Shown: in pieces, positions 55,476 through 64,000 of the stretch
How the letters are laid out: every line of letters begins with the position of its first letter
Position numbering within the stretch: position 1 is the stretch's first letter
The notes under the pieces: generated by a model
The model's input: only the letters and a program-made list of their open reading frames with translations
Databases searched by the model: none
Told to the model about the DNA's origin: nothing
Program-made: the position numbers and the translations under genes
From: Ruegeria sp. HKCCD4315
Lineage (GTDB): Bacteria > Pseudomonadota > Alphaproteobacteria > Rhodobacterales > Rhodobacteraceae
Direction of reading: 5' to 3'
DNA: 64,000 nt
Assembly (NCBI RefSeq): GCF_013112245.1
Contig: NZ_WVRN01000002.1
Location: 1 to 64,000 of the forward strand

Positions 55476-56321
55476 TCAGTTGATGTCCTGCACCTGCATC
55501 ACCAGATCGCCCCATTTGCGCTGGTTTTCGATGTCGTGTTCCAGACCTTGTTCATCCGCTATGGTGAATCGTTTGACCGCAGGGGTCTTGCTGGTGGCTT
55601 GATACAGCCAATAGGCTTCGGCCTTCAGCGCCTCATCAATCGGCTTGTCGATGGATTCATAAACCATCTGCTTGCAGGCATTGATCGACTCGGCTGGGAA
55701 TTGTGCGATCCGCTTGGCCAACGCGGTCACGTAGGGACCAATCTCATCCGGCTCTAGCGCCTTGTTGATGGTGCCCAGGCGCTCTGCGTCGTCTGCGTCA
55801 TAGTCCTGCGCACTCAAGATGATCTCAATCGCCTTGCCAAGACCGGTCTGACGCGCCATGCGCGAGGCACCACCGCCGCAGGGCAGGATGCCCATGCCGA
55901 CCTCCATCTGCATGAATTTGTACTTGCCCCGCGCGGCAAAGCGCATGTCGAGCGCCAACGCCAGCTCGTGCCCGCCGCCGCGTGCAAACCCTTCCAGCTT
56001 AGCGATAGTGGCTTGCGGCACCTTGCTTATCCGTTCGCAAACCGACTGCAGGTCCAGAAGCTGTGCATCCTGCCGGGATACCGCCTCGGTCGACATGTCC
56101 TTGAGCAGGTCGGTGTCGTAATGGCAGACCCAGATTTCCGGATTGGCGGATTGAAAGATCACGACCTTGGTGTTGCGGTCCCGCTCCAGTCGCATGGCCA
56201 AGCTGTTGAGGTCGGCCAACATTTCCTGGCCTTGCACATTCACAGAGCCGAAGTCGAATGTCACCGTGGCGATGCCGTTTTCGACGGCGACCTTAAAAGT
56301 TTGAAAGTTCTCATATTTCAT
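55476..56321 (-). CDS. Enoyl-CoA hydratase/isomerase family protein
   Basis: This is a 281-residue crotonase-fold protein. The oxyanion-hole region is recognisable (KLEGFARGGGHELALALDMRFAA), and a second glycine motif is in MGILPCGGGASRMARQTG. The glutamates used by true hydratases are at best partly conserved, so hydratase, isomerase or hydrolase activity is open. It sits in the same operon as a reductase, a dehydrogenase, a flavin monooxygenase-like protein and a CmcJ-type enzyme. Confidence 0.85.
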   Translation of the reverse strand: MKYENFQTFKVAVENGIATVTFDFGSVNVQGQEMLADLNSLAMRLERDRNTKVVIFQSANPEIWVCHYDTDLLKDMSTEAVSRQDAQLLDLQSVCERISKVPQATIAKLEGFARGGGHELALALDMRFAARGKYKFMQMEVGMGILPCGGGASRMARQTGLGKAIEIILSAQDYDADDAERLGTINKALEPDEIGPYVTALAKRIAQFPAESINACKQMVYESIDKPIDEALKAEAYWLYQATSKTPAVKRFTIADEQGLEHDIENQRKWGDLVMQVQDIN

Positions 56322-56413
56322 CAGGCAGCCCTTTCTTGGGCCTCGACGCGATACGCGCGAGGGGGTGGGGGGAGGTAAAGGTGAATGTGTTTGGCGCGGC
56401 CGCGCCGCTTGGG

Positions 56414-57202
56414 TCAGCCCGTTTGGCTGATCAAGGATTTGATGGTGTTCATGACTTCGGCGGCGTGGTCCTTGTCGCGTGCAGCAACGTGTGGATCTGC
56501 AAAATCACCGCTGTCATTGTCAAAGTAGGCGCCGGACGCGTCAGCGAACCGCTCACCCAGGGCTGCATCAGTCAGGATATCAGCGCCGATGTTCATGTCG
56601 TTCCCTGAGATGCCAAAGCCCTCTTGCACCATCTTTGAGGCGAGTAATGATCCGGGATTTACAGCGACCATCATCGGCGCATCGGTTAGCGCTTTGGCCC
56701 ATTCTAGGGTCCAGATGGTGATCGCCAGCTTGCTTTGCGCATAGGCGTCCATATCCGCCAGCGGGACTTGGCCCAGCATAGCCTGAATGTTGACCGGGGC
56801 CTGCGCCGCTGACGACAGGTTCACAACGCGCCCGTCGGCGGGCATGATCGGCAACAGCAATTCGGTCAGCAGATACGGTGCAAGCGTGTTGACGACAAAG
56901 CGAATGTCCTGCCCGTTCTCAAGCACGGTTTGCGGGGCTTTCAACACACCTGCGTTGTTGATCAGCACATCCAGTTGGTCATGTTTGGCGCGTATGTTGT
57001 CGGCCAGCTTTCGAACCGCGGACAGATCGCTCAGATCAGCAGAATAGGTTTCAACATCGCCAACAACTTCGGCGGCGGCGCGCTCTAATTTGGAGGCGCT
57101 GCGTCCGTGCAGCAGTACCTTGTGCCCCTCGGCTGCCAGTTTCTTCGCCGTGAGCAAGCCAATGCCGTCAGTGGAGCCAGTGATAAGAATAGTCTTGGTC
57201 AT
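56414..57202 (-). CDS. Short-chain dehydrogenase/reductase
   Basis: This is a 262-residue SDR with TGSTDGIG as the dinucleotide motif at residues 8-15, LINNAGVL, the catalytic YAQSK and a C-terminal substrate region. It resembles retinol-dehydrogenase/light-dependent-protochlorophyllide-reductase-like SDRs. It begins 13 bases after the LLM oxidoreductase gene. It also resembles the truncated SDR at 33421-34104 in the same NNAG and YAQSK surroundings. Confidence 0.9.
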   Translation of the reverse strand: MTKTILITGSTDGIGLLTAKKLAAEGHKVLLHGRSASKLERAAAEVVGDVETYSADLSDLSAVRKLADNIRAKHDQLDVLINNAGVLKAPQTVLENGQDIRFVVNTLAPYLLTELLLPIMPADGRVVNLSSAAQAPVNIQAMLGQVPLADMDAYAQSKLAITIWTLEWAKALTDAPMMVAVNPGSLLASKMVQEGFGISGNDMNIGADILTDAALGERFADASGAYFDNDSGDFADPHVAARDKDHAAEVMNTIKSLISQTG

Positions 57203-57214
57203 CGGTAAGATCCT

Positions 57215-58180
57215 TCAGGAAAAGTGAGGCAGCACAACGTCCGCCAGATGGTCGAGAGTTGCGTCGATGGGTGCTTGATTGAACCTCAGGTTCAGCGCGA
57301 CGTGATTGACCCCGAGCGTTTTAATCTCGCGCAGATATTCGCATAGGAAATCCGTTCCGGACTGAAACCCAAGGTGGATCGGACGCGGAGGTGCAGCACG
57401 ATCGGCCACGACATTAACGTAAAGCGATTGCATGACCGGTTTGTCCGGTTGACCGGCTGCCTGCAAACGCCTCCGGTAATCCGCGATGACCTGACCCTGG
57501 GCCGCCGCGTTCCGCGGATAAGTCATCCAGCCGTCCCCGTTTTGCGCCACCCAGTCGGGTGTTTGCTGGCTGCCGCCGGTAATGAGTATCGGCAAGCGCG
57601 CGCCTTGCGGCTTTGGTAATAGGTCGATCCCTCCGGACAGGGTGCCCTGTGAATTTTCATGCTTCGGGTAAGCCGATCCGACCGCGCGGATGTATTCCAC
57701 GCTATCACGAAAACGCGCGCCCCGGTCGTCGTAGCTCTGGTTCATCGCAGGGTACTCTTCGGGCCGATCGCCAGAAGCGATACCCAATAGCAATCGCCCA
57801 CCCGAGAGCTCATCTGCCGTCGCCGCTGCCTTGGCGACATGTGCGGGGTGGCGCAATGGAAGGATCACACTCGACGTTCCAAGTGCAATCCGATCCGTCG
57901 CCGTTGCGAGCGCGCCCAGATAGACAAACGGATCGAAAACCTGCCCGGGATCACCGAAGCTTGGAACATTGAAGGGCACGTCGCGTAGCCAAAGTGCTGC
58001 AAACCCAAGCTTTTCGGCTTTCTGAGCAGCTTCCAGATGCCCCCGCAGTGTCGGCTCTGCTCCGACGGCGTAAGATTCGAGCGGCAATACAAGGCCAATG
58101 CTCAACCGTCCGGGACGAAACACCCTGTTATATGCCAAGTTGATCTGCGCAAACTCAGTAGGCTGCATTTCATCCAACAT
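57215..58180 (-). CDS. LLM-class flavin-dependent oxidoreductase
   Basis: This is a 321-residue luciferase-like monooxygenase. Family features include LGFAALWLRDVPFN near residues 58-71, LATATDRIALGTSSVILPLRHP, SGGRLLLGIASGDRP and a C-terminal GVNHVALNLRF. It should use reduced flavin with O2 or act as an F420/FMN reductase. It starts after GGGG and lies 13 bases after the CmcJ-family gene, indicating an operon. Confidence 0.9.
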   Translation of the reverse strand: MLDEMQPTEFAQINLAYNRVFRPGRLSIGLVLPLESYAVGAEPTLRGHLEAAQKAEKLGFAALWLRDVPFNVPSFGDPGQVFDPFVYLGALATATDRIALGTSSVILPLRHPAHVAKAAATADELSGGRLLLGIASGDRPEEYPAMNQSYDDRGARFRDSVEYIRAVGSAYPKHENSQGTLSGGIDLLPKPQGARLPILITGGSQQTPDWVAQNGDGWMTYPRNAAAQGQVIADYRRRLQAAGQPDKPVMQSLYVNVVADRAAPPRPIHLGFQSGTDFLCEYLREIKTLGVNHVALNLRFNQAPIDATLDHLADVVLPHFS

Positions 58181-58192
58181 GTCTATGCCCCT

Positions 58193-58969
58193 TTAATAGC
58201 GCACCAAAATGCGGCTCTCGATGCTTTTGCGAATAGTCGTGACGTTTGGGTCTTCGACCATATCAAGCGCGCCATGCGCAATCGAAGGCAGGCCGTGATT
58301 GTCGTAGATATTGAAGATCGCGACTTCACCCGGTGTCATCTTGGACTGATACACCCACTTATGGTTCGGGTTTCCTACCAGTCCCATGATCTGTCCTTTT
58401 CGGTTGGGATAGATCAGGTCAATTAGAATCCAGTCAGACGGGTCGACAGACGACGGGAGTACAAAACCCAGGGGTGCCGAATTGATCGCATGCTCTACAG
58501 GACGCCATACGTTGACAAAGGCATAATGACCTCGCGCCCATTCCTCTGCGGTCTCTGCGCCTAACAGGTCGACAAGGCGTTTTTCGGCTCCACTCTTGCT
58601 GTAGTCACTATGGACGTTGCGCGAGGGTTTACGTGTTGCTTCCGGGTCATCTACCCGAACGGTATGGTCAAAAACCACAACCTCGCGCGCGCCCAGTCTG
58701 TCCAAGAGCATCGCTGTCAGTTCAGCGTCGTAGGTCTGTATCCAGTCGTCACCTGCGAAGTCTTGCACTTGCGTTTCAAGACGCACGAATTTAACCGCGT
58801 CGGATTCAAAGTCAATTGTTTTGGTCGTTGCGCGTGTATCTTCCAACGCAACGGTTGTAGAGGCCAGTTCGGGGGAAATCAGGTTACCCGCAATCCCGCC
58901 TGCATCCAGTTCAAAGGCTTGCCGATAGGGCTTGTGAACGTGGTAGTTGACTGTGGCTGTCCGCGTCAT
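58193..58969 (-). CDS. CmcJ/NvfI-family oxidoreductase
   Basis: This 258-residue protein resembles the CmcJ/AsaB family, known from cephamycin, aspergillic-acid-type and fungal meroterpenoid pathways as hydroxylases, desaturases or methoxylation partners. Landmarks are VVVFDHTVR, NVHSDYSKSGAEKRL with a possible iron-binding His-x-Asp, FVNVWRPVEH and a late HGALDMVEDP...RKSIESRILVRY region. It is the first gene of the five-gene minus-strand group and diverges from a LysR gene. The substrate is unknown. Confidence 0.82.
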   Translation of the reverse strand: MTRTATVNYHVHKPYRQAFELDAGGIAGNLISPELASTTVALEDTRATTKTIDFESDAVKFVRLETQVQDFAGDDWIQTYDAELTAMLLDRLGAREVVVFDHTVRVDDPEATRKPSRNVHSDYSKSGAEKRLVDLLGAETAEEWARGHYAFVNVWRPVEHAINSAPLGFVLPSSVDPSDWILIDLIYPNRKGQIMGLVGNPNHKWVYQSKMTPGEVAIFNIYDNHGLPSIAHGALDMVEDPNVTTIRKSIESRILVRY

Positions 58970-59041
58970 TTGCGCCTCCGTCTTATACTGTGCTGCATCG
59001 ATGAAAGGGATTTAACGTTGATCGAATTCAATATAAACTGC

Positions 59042-59054
59042 CTAATTAGGGATT
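59042..59054 (+). promoter_or_regulatory. Second copy of the LysR-linked motif
   Basis: CCTAATTAGGGAT shares 12 of 13 bases with the motif at 53238-53250 and contains the perfect palindrome CCTAATTAGG. It lies in the divergent gap between the CmcJ-type gene and the LysR gene at 59077. Confidence 0.55.
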
Positions 59055-59076
59055 TATAATTCGGGTTTTGTGTATA

Positions 59077-59988
59077 ATGGGGTTTGATACAGACGCGCTG
59101 CGATTGTTCGTAAGAGCAGCAGAAATATTGAACATCAGCGCTGCGGGGCGCGCATTGGGCATGGCACCGGCCGTCTCGAGCGCCAAGCTCGCCAAGTTGG
59201 AACAAAACTTGGGTTCCGAACTGTTGCATCGAACAACGCGCAAAGTGTCGTTGTCAGTGGAAGGTGTCGATTTCCTGCCTTTCGCAAAAGAAATCATCGC
59301 GCAGGAAGAGGCCGCACTTGCTGCTCTAGGCAAGCAAGCTGCTACCATCCGAGGCACACTCCGCTTCGCTGCGCCCAGCTCTTTTGCTCAATTGTACATC
59401 GCGCCGATTTTGCCGAAGTTTTTGCAACAACACCCCGATCTCACGCTCGACTTGCGTCTGTCGGATGTCCAGTTCGATCTTATCGAAGGGAGTTATGACC
59501 TGGCCCTTAGGAACGCGCCGCTTGTCGACACCAGTCTGAAAGGCCGGAAACTGGCTGATGACCGGCGCATTTTGTGTGCCGCGCCGAACTACCTCGACAA
59601 ATACGGAACCCCAAAAACACCTGGCGATCTTACAAACCACCACCTGATCGCTTTCCAAAATCGCCAACGGCGCCGGCTGACCGGATCGGCAGGCGAAACC
59701 GCAATTTTCGATCCCGCATCGGCCAAGGGTCAACTAATTATCGATGACGGCCAAAGCCAAGTCCGCGCTACGCTGGCCGGGGCCGGTATTTCCTTGAACG
59801 CCCTATGGAGTGTGCATGATCACCTGAAATCAGGTCAGTTGACACGGGTTCTGTCATACTTCGAAGCCGCGGAAGACAACGTCTTGTGGCTGATCTATCC
59901 TAAGTCAAACGTGTTATCCCCCAAAGTGCGGGTGTTCATGGACTTTCTGATCGCGGAGATCGGCGCGAAGCCTCCTTGGGAAGCATGA
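59077..59988 (+). CDS. LysR-family transcriptional regulator
   Basis: This is a 303-residue LysR-type regulator (MGFDTDALRLFVRAAEILN, then APAVSSAKLAKLEQNLG in the helix-turn-helix) with a complete effector domain. A TTG three codons upstream is a less likely start. It diverges from the five-gene oxidoreductase operon and is its probable regulator. It is a paralogue of the LysR regulator at 53252. Confidence 0.92.
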   Translation: MGFDTDALRLFVRAAEILNISAAGRALGMAPAVSSAKLAKLEQNLGSELLHRTTRKVSLSVEGVDFLPFAKEIIAQEEAALAALGKQAATIRGTLRFAAPSSFAQLYIAPILPKFLQQHPDLTLDLRLSDVQFDLIEGSYDLALRNAPLVDTSLKGRKLADDRRILCAAPNYLDKYGTPKTPGDLTNHHLIAFQNRQRRRLTGSAGETAIFDPASAKGQLIIDDGQSQVRATLAGAGISLNALWSVHDHLKSGQLTRVLSYFEAAEDNVLWLIYPKSNVLSPKVRVFMDFLIAEIGAKPPWEA

Positions 59989-60321
59989 GCGCCAAATAGA
60001 ACATGTGCGCATTCAGAAATCAGGACGCTCAGGTTGGGGATCAAGCATTAAGTTGACATGTTTTGTGCAACCGCAAAAGTCTGGTTTGTCCATCGCCCTG
60101 CAGCCCAAGCTTCTCGCAGCTCAGGTCGGTAGAGAGCCCATGTCTTCAGATTGCTGCTCTTTCTGCAAGTGGTAGCGAAGCGCCGAAAGCAGCCATTGGC
60201 CGATGCAATCTCGACCTAAACACACCGTTCGTCCGATACCTCGATGCCGTAGCTCACAGGAGCAATGTCATCGGTTTAGCAAAGGTAAATTCTCTCCAAA
60301 ATTGCCACGGAATACAAAAAG
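59989..60321. other. Gene-free gap between convergent genes
   Basis: These 333 bases contain no credible gene. I saw no strong hairpin with a T run. Confidence 0.4.
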
Positions 60322-61338
60322 TTAGCTATTTCCCATTTTCCAGCTGCGGGTGAACTGATGAGGTGAAAGCCCGTACTTCCTCCGAAACCGTTTGGATAGA
60401 GAACTGGCACTTTCGAAACCTGTGGCCGCACTGATTTCGGCCACTGAAAGACTCGTTCCGGACAACAGAGCGTAAGCGTGTGACAACCTCAGATCAGCAT
60501 AAAACATAGCAGGAGATTGATTGGCGTGAGACGCAAACAATCGTTCCATTTGACGTCGCGACAGACCGGCCTGATCAGCGATTTCCGGTAAGGAAAGTGG
60601 GGCTTCGATGTTGTTTTCCATCAAAGTGATTGCTGCAGCCAGCTTTGGATTGCGACTTCCGATTAGCGCAGAGCGCATTGTTCGTTGCGTTGGGTTCAGT
60701 TCACCGGGGCGATTGTGGATGCACATCTCGGCCACAAGGCTGGCAAGCTCATTGCCATGTTGGTTGGCTATGGCGTGCAGCATCATGTCCAGCGATGCGG
60801 TCCCGCCGGAGCAGGTATACAAAGGACCGTCGACTTCCAACAAGTTGGGCGAGGGCGCAAGATCGGGAAAGACCTCGCGGAATGCAGGCTGGTTTTCCCA
60901 GTGGAGCGTGAATTTCCTGTTCCTAAGCACACCAGCCCTGGCCAGAGTAAATGCTCCGGTACAAATGGCGCCGACCGGATGACCGTGGGACCATCGCCGC
61001 CGCACCCAGTTGGTCACGGACTTATCGATTGTCTCTTCCGGTTCGACGCCGGAACAAATGAAACACGTTCCGTCGTTGGGGACATCTTCCAGCGACAGAT
61101 CGGGCAAAAGGCGCATCAGATTGGCACCCTGAACGACCTGTTTTCCTGGGGAAACTGTGTACCAGCGGTAGAGTTCCGAGTTGGTGAGCTGGTTGGCAAT
61201 TCTTAACGGCTCAATGGCAGCGTTCACTGCAAGCATTGTGACCTTGGGCAAAAGAACAAAGTAGAATTCAACGGGCTTGGCCTGAAACCCATGCAAGATG
61301 GCGTGGGCCCCCTTTTGTACGAACTCCGATCGTTCCAT
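60322..61338 (-). CDS. GlxA-family AraC-type transcriptional regulator
   Basis: This is a 338-residue regulator with an N-terminal DJ-1/PfpI-like domain (FVLLPKVTMLAVNAAIEPLR, then GAICTGAFTLARAGVL with its Cys at the nucleophile elbow). An AraC double helix-turn-helix follows (LPEIADQAGLSRRQMERLF and VAEISAATGFESASSLSKRF). Relatives (GbdR, CdhR, ArgR types) control use of glycine betaine, carnitine or basic amino acids. A link with the betaine-type transporter at 40-44 kb is possible but not supported by position. Confidence 0.92.
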   Translation of the reverse strand: MERSEFVQKGAHAILHGFQAKPVEFYFVLLPKVTMLAVNAAIEPLRIANQLTNSELYRWYTVSPGKQVVQGANLMRLLPDLSLEDVPNDGTCFICSGVEPEETIDKSVTNWVRRRWSHGHPVGAICTGAFTLARAGVLRNRKFTLHWENQPAFREVFPDLAPSPNLLEVDGPLYTCSGGTASLDMMLHAIANQHGNELASLVAEMCIHNRPGELNPTQRTMRSALIGSRNPKLAAAITLMENNIEAPLSLPEIADQAGLSRRQMERLFASHANQSPAMFYADLRLSHAYALLSGTSLSVAEISAATGFESASSLSKRFRRKYGLSPHQFTRSWKMGNS

Positions 61339-61438
61339 TTAGTCTCACCGTCTGAGATCTGCTATTTGCTCACTTTTGTATGAATACATTTATGGAACAG
61401 CCCTACGACGCCGTCCATCGACTTCCGCGTCAATAGCT

Positions 61439-61459
61439 GTTCGGCCCAAAGGGCCGAAC
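61439..61459 (-). terminator. Hairpin after the OmpA-like gene
   Basis: GTTCGGCCC / GGGCCGAAC is a perfect 9-bp stem with loop of three, about 85 bases after the stop of the minus-strand gene. There is no T run. Confidence 0.5.
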
Positions 61460-61544
61460 GGATAGTGGTTTGAGGTTAGGTAATGCCTAACCATTGCATT
61501 TCTCAGTCATTCCAAAGCCCAAGGACACTTCATGCCCCGCGGTA

Positions 61545-63660
61545 TCAGAACTTCAGCTCATACTCACCGCCCAGGCTCAAATACCCTGCCGCATCTACAC
61601 CGGCGCGGGCGCTGACCTGCCCCACATGCAATCGCCGCGACACGTCGGCGGCAACGGACAGGGCCGTGAAGCCGTCTCCACGCTCCCCGCTGATGCGAAC
61701 GCCATGCTGCCAGCCATTTGCCGTTTCATTGAAGCTTTCATATTCAAGCTCGGCGCCAATGTTACAGGCATTGTCGAAGTTTCCCGACGAGGCGTAGCAA
61801 GCCACGACCGGGGTGAAGGCGAGAAGCGATGCGCCGCTGTTCACCTCACGCTCGATCCTCAGTTCTGCAAAGAGCCGCGTGTTGGTCAGCGAGGCCAGCT
61901 CGACCAACCCCGATTCCGAAATGCTTTGGAACCGTGCAACCACATCCACGTCTACCGAAGGCGAATAGGCATAGTCGATCCCCGCGCGCGGTACGAAACG
62001 ATAGACTTCCCGTTCGATCTCACCCGAAAGGGCTACACCCGCGAACCCGGCAAAATACCTGTAATCGCCGGATGCCGCGATGGTGCCAAAGCTTCTTTGG
62101 AAATCCAGATCAAATTCGTGACGGCCGACGGCACCACCCAGATAATAGTCGAGATACAGACCGTTGTTGAACCGGTTCGCACCGAAGACACCGGCATTGA
62201 TACCAAAGCCCTGGATTTCGCCATTTGCCCTGCTGGTCACGTCGCCGGTGCTTCCATAAATCCCGACAAAGTAACCGTGTACCCTGTTGTCGCTGACAAT
62301 GCGCTCGCGACGGTAGGACAGGTTCAACAGGGTTTGTGACAGGCCGCTATCGGTCTCGAGGAAGTTCAATGAGCCCTCGATGGTTTCCCATATATCGCGC
62401 GCGCAGTTGTAATTCTGGTGGAACAACCCACCATCTATCGTCACGTCCGAGCCGTTGGCCTGCAGGTTGAAGGTATGGTCCCGGTCCCTTGTGTTCTTGC
62501 AGGTGTCGTACTGTTCCTGCGCTTCGATCGGAACAAACTCGACCCGACGATTGCGTGCCTTGCCTTGTGCCGTCGCGTTTGTGTCAATCGGACGGCTTTC
62601 GCCATAGCCGCGTGCGCGATACCCGACGGTGTCCACGCCACGGCCTTTCAAAGCTTGCAAAACCGCATCGACCCGCCGTTGGCTGAGCGACAGATTATAC
62701 GCATCCGGTGCGTCGCTGTCGGTATGACCTGCAATCTCGAAGGCACTGCCTTCACAGCTTCCTAGAATCTCGGCGATCTCATCCAGAATGGGGTCGCTTT
62801 CCGGTTTGATGAGCGCCTTGTCGGTATCAAACAGGATCGGTCTGTCGTTCAGATGATCGTTCACGGCGGCCGCACATTGACGCGCGCTGCGTTGTCTGAG
62901 GCGATCCAGTGCGCCAGTGGCAAAATCACGAGCCTGCTGGCTTTGCAATTCGACGGTCGTGTCGCGATCATCCTCCAGAACTGCAATCAGGTCCTCGGCA
63001 ATCTCGTCGATCAGCGATGGGTTCGACACTTCCACACTGATACGCGCCGTGTCGCAGTTGGTCGGGTTCAGCGTCTCGCAGATTTCATAGGTAAAGACAT
63101 ATGTGCCCGCTGACGTGCCCGGCGCCACCACGATCTCGCCCGCCGCGTTCATCGTCACCGAGCCCGCCGCAGGGGTCATGTCCAGACCCAGCGTTGTTAC
63201 GCCGTCATTCGCCGTGCCCGAGGTGCCCAGCGAAATGTCCGCAGGGTTCAGAACCGATCCGTTCAACATGTCGTTGCCCAGAACCGAAGCCGTCGTTGTG
63301 CGTGTGATCCCATTCACCGCCGTCGACGCGTCGTCCACCGCGTCGATCACCGCCGCATCCACTACAACCGTTGCCTGCGCCGTGTCGCAGTTCGTCGGGT
63401 TCAACGTCTCACAGATCTCGTAGGTGAAGACATACGTTCCCGGAGCCACGATGATCTCGCCCGCCGCGTTCATCGTTACCGAGCCCGCCACCGGGGTCAC
63501 GTCCAGACCCAGCGTTGTTACGTCGTCCTTCGCAGTGCCTGAGGTGCCCAGTAAGACATCCGCCGGGTTCAGAACAGACCCGTTCAGCGTGTCATTGCCC
63601 AGAACAGACGCCGTTGTCGCCCCAGTGATCCCATTCGCGGTTGTCGGCGCGTCGTCCCAT
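61545..63660 (-). pseudogene. 5'-truncated OmpA/beta-barrel repeat surface protein
   Basis: About 700 residues show, in order, two copies of a 107-residue Ig/cadherin-like repeat (SVLGNDTLNGSVLNPAD to VIDAVDD), an OmpA peptidoglycan-binding domain (ILFDTDKALIKPESDPIL, AGHTDSDAPDAYNLSLSQRR, RARGYGESRPI, RNRRVEFVP) and a C-terminal beta-barrel ending GGEYELKF. The repeat homology stops at DDAPTTANG, next to the stop codon of the arylsulfatase. The open frame runs on to 63812 only through unrelated, out-of-frame sulfatase sequence. There is no signal peptide, so it cannot reach the outer membrane as it stands. Truncation by recombination or an assembly join in a repeat are both possible. Confidence 0.75.
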
Positions 63661-64000
63661 TCAGTTTTTGGGAGGTTCGTAGGGATCCGGCGTTCCGGGT
63701 GGGATTGGAGGGTGTTCTTTGAACGTTGCGATGTGTTCCTGCAACTGCGGTAGCGCCTTTTCGACCGCCCATGTGTAAGGGAAAAGTACGCTTTCACGCT
63801 CGTGTGGATCATTCAGAAGATTGTAGACCCGTGGTGTATCGAAAGACTTCGTCGCACCAAAAGCCGTTGTGTTCTCTTTGAACAGGACTTTCCAGTCCTT
63901 CCATTTGACGCCGAATATCTGCTCGCCCATGTAGACGATCACGCCTTCTCGGTTAGAACGCGGTTGGATGCCCAGAAAGAACTTGGACTGGTCGATGCCA
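63661..64000 (-). CDS. Arylsulfatase, C-terminal part (continues beyond window)
   Basis: The last 112 codons or so of a sulfatase are visible. QSKFFLGIQPRSNREGVIVY, FGVKWKDWKVLF, RVYNLLNDPHERESV and PPIPPGTPDPYEPPKN match the C-terminal region of alkaline-phosphatase-fold arylsulfatases. The frame stays open to the window edge, so the start and the catalytic formylglycine region lie outside. The C-terminus appears native, so the gene may be intact. It is followed immediately by the truncated OmpA-like gene. Confidence 0.85.
   Translation of the reverse strand, partial: GIDQSKFFLGIQPRSNREGVIVYMGEQIFGVKWKDWKVLFKENTTAFGATKSFDTPRVYNLLNDPHERESVLFPYTWAVEKALPQLQEHIATFKEHPPIPPGTPDPYEPPKN

Noticed and set aside
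63661..63812. N-terminal 50 codons of the long OmpA-like frame as true coding sequence.
   Set aside because: They are arylsulfatase sequence read in the wrong frame; the sulfatase frame in the same place matches its family to the stop codon.
1..64000. Insertion sequences, integrases, prophage genes, tRNA and rRNA genes.
   Set aside because: No transposase, integrase or phage structural protein is among the recognisable reading frames, and no tRNA-like TPsiC/acceptor pattern or rRNA segment was seen.

Overview
The window reads as DNA from a marine alphaproteobacterium of the Rhodobacterales (Roseobacter group). This is inferred from the moderately high GC content and from a gene set typical of that group: TRAP and betaine-type transporters, a methanethiol/isoprenylcysteine-type methyltransferase, RTX proteins with a PrtD-like exporter, and a GlxA-type regulator. 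Base 1 is the start codon of a plasmid-type parA gene followed by an overlapping parB. Two identical 16-bp palindromes lie in this pair, so the window is probably the linearised start of a plasmid or chromid. No replication initiator, rRNA, tRNA, CRISPR array or recognisable insertion sequence was found.

Layout. 1-2.5 kb: parAB with two candidate parS sites and a terminator, then almost 1 kb without a credible gene. 3.4-7.1 kb: a LysR regulator, an acyl-CoA dehydrogenase and a TTC38-like TPR protein. 7.5-26.4 kb: a surface and secretion island with a TPR-sulfotransferase diverging from a repeat-rich autotransporter, an RTX protein, a small protein built from A-B-B modules, a type I secretion adaptor and ABC exporter, a convergent two-component pair, a plant-like SABATH methyltransferase and a secreted orphan. 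26.6-32.9 kb: an AraC regulator, a methyltransferase / truncated globin / adenylate cyclase operon, a winged-helix TolB-TPR regulator and an MddA-like membrane methyltransferase. 33.2-36.5 kb: a scar where a TetR gene and a short-chain dehydrogenase have both lost their 5' ends, then an AAC(6')-like acetyltransferase and an ankyrin protein.

36.8-43.9 kb: a LacI regulator, two operators, a DUF1989-GcvT fusion enzyme and a betaine-type ABC transporter, together a likely uptake and demethylation module for a methylated compound. 44.3-50.6 kb: dctB, dctD and a complete dctPQM TRAP transporter; this DctD lacks the GAFTGA loop used to contact sigma-54. 50.9-60 kb: a membrane adenylate cyclase, a DUF4437 cupin, two LysR regulators with a shared upstream motif, and a five-gene oxidoreductase operon with a CmcJ-family enzyme. 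60.3-64 kb: a GlxA/AraC regulator, a 5'-truncated OmpA/beta-barrel repeat protein joined to the end of an arylsulfatase that runs off the window.

The most coherent candidate for an undescribed system lies at 14.6-25.5 kb. Both the RTX protein and the modular protein end in Asp plus three nonpolar residues, as PrtD-type type I substrates do. Both genes share a related upstream region carrying a 10-bp-spaced direct repeat, and a variant of that repeat lies between the exporter gene and the sensor kinase. This suggests a two-cargo secretion regulon under local two-component control.
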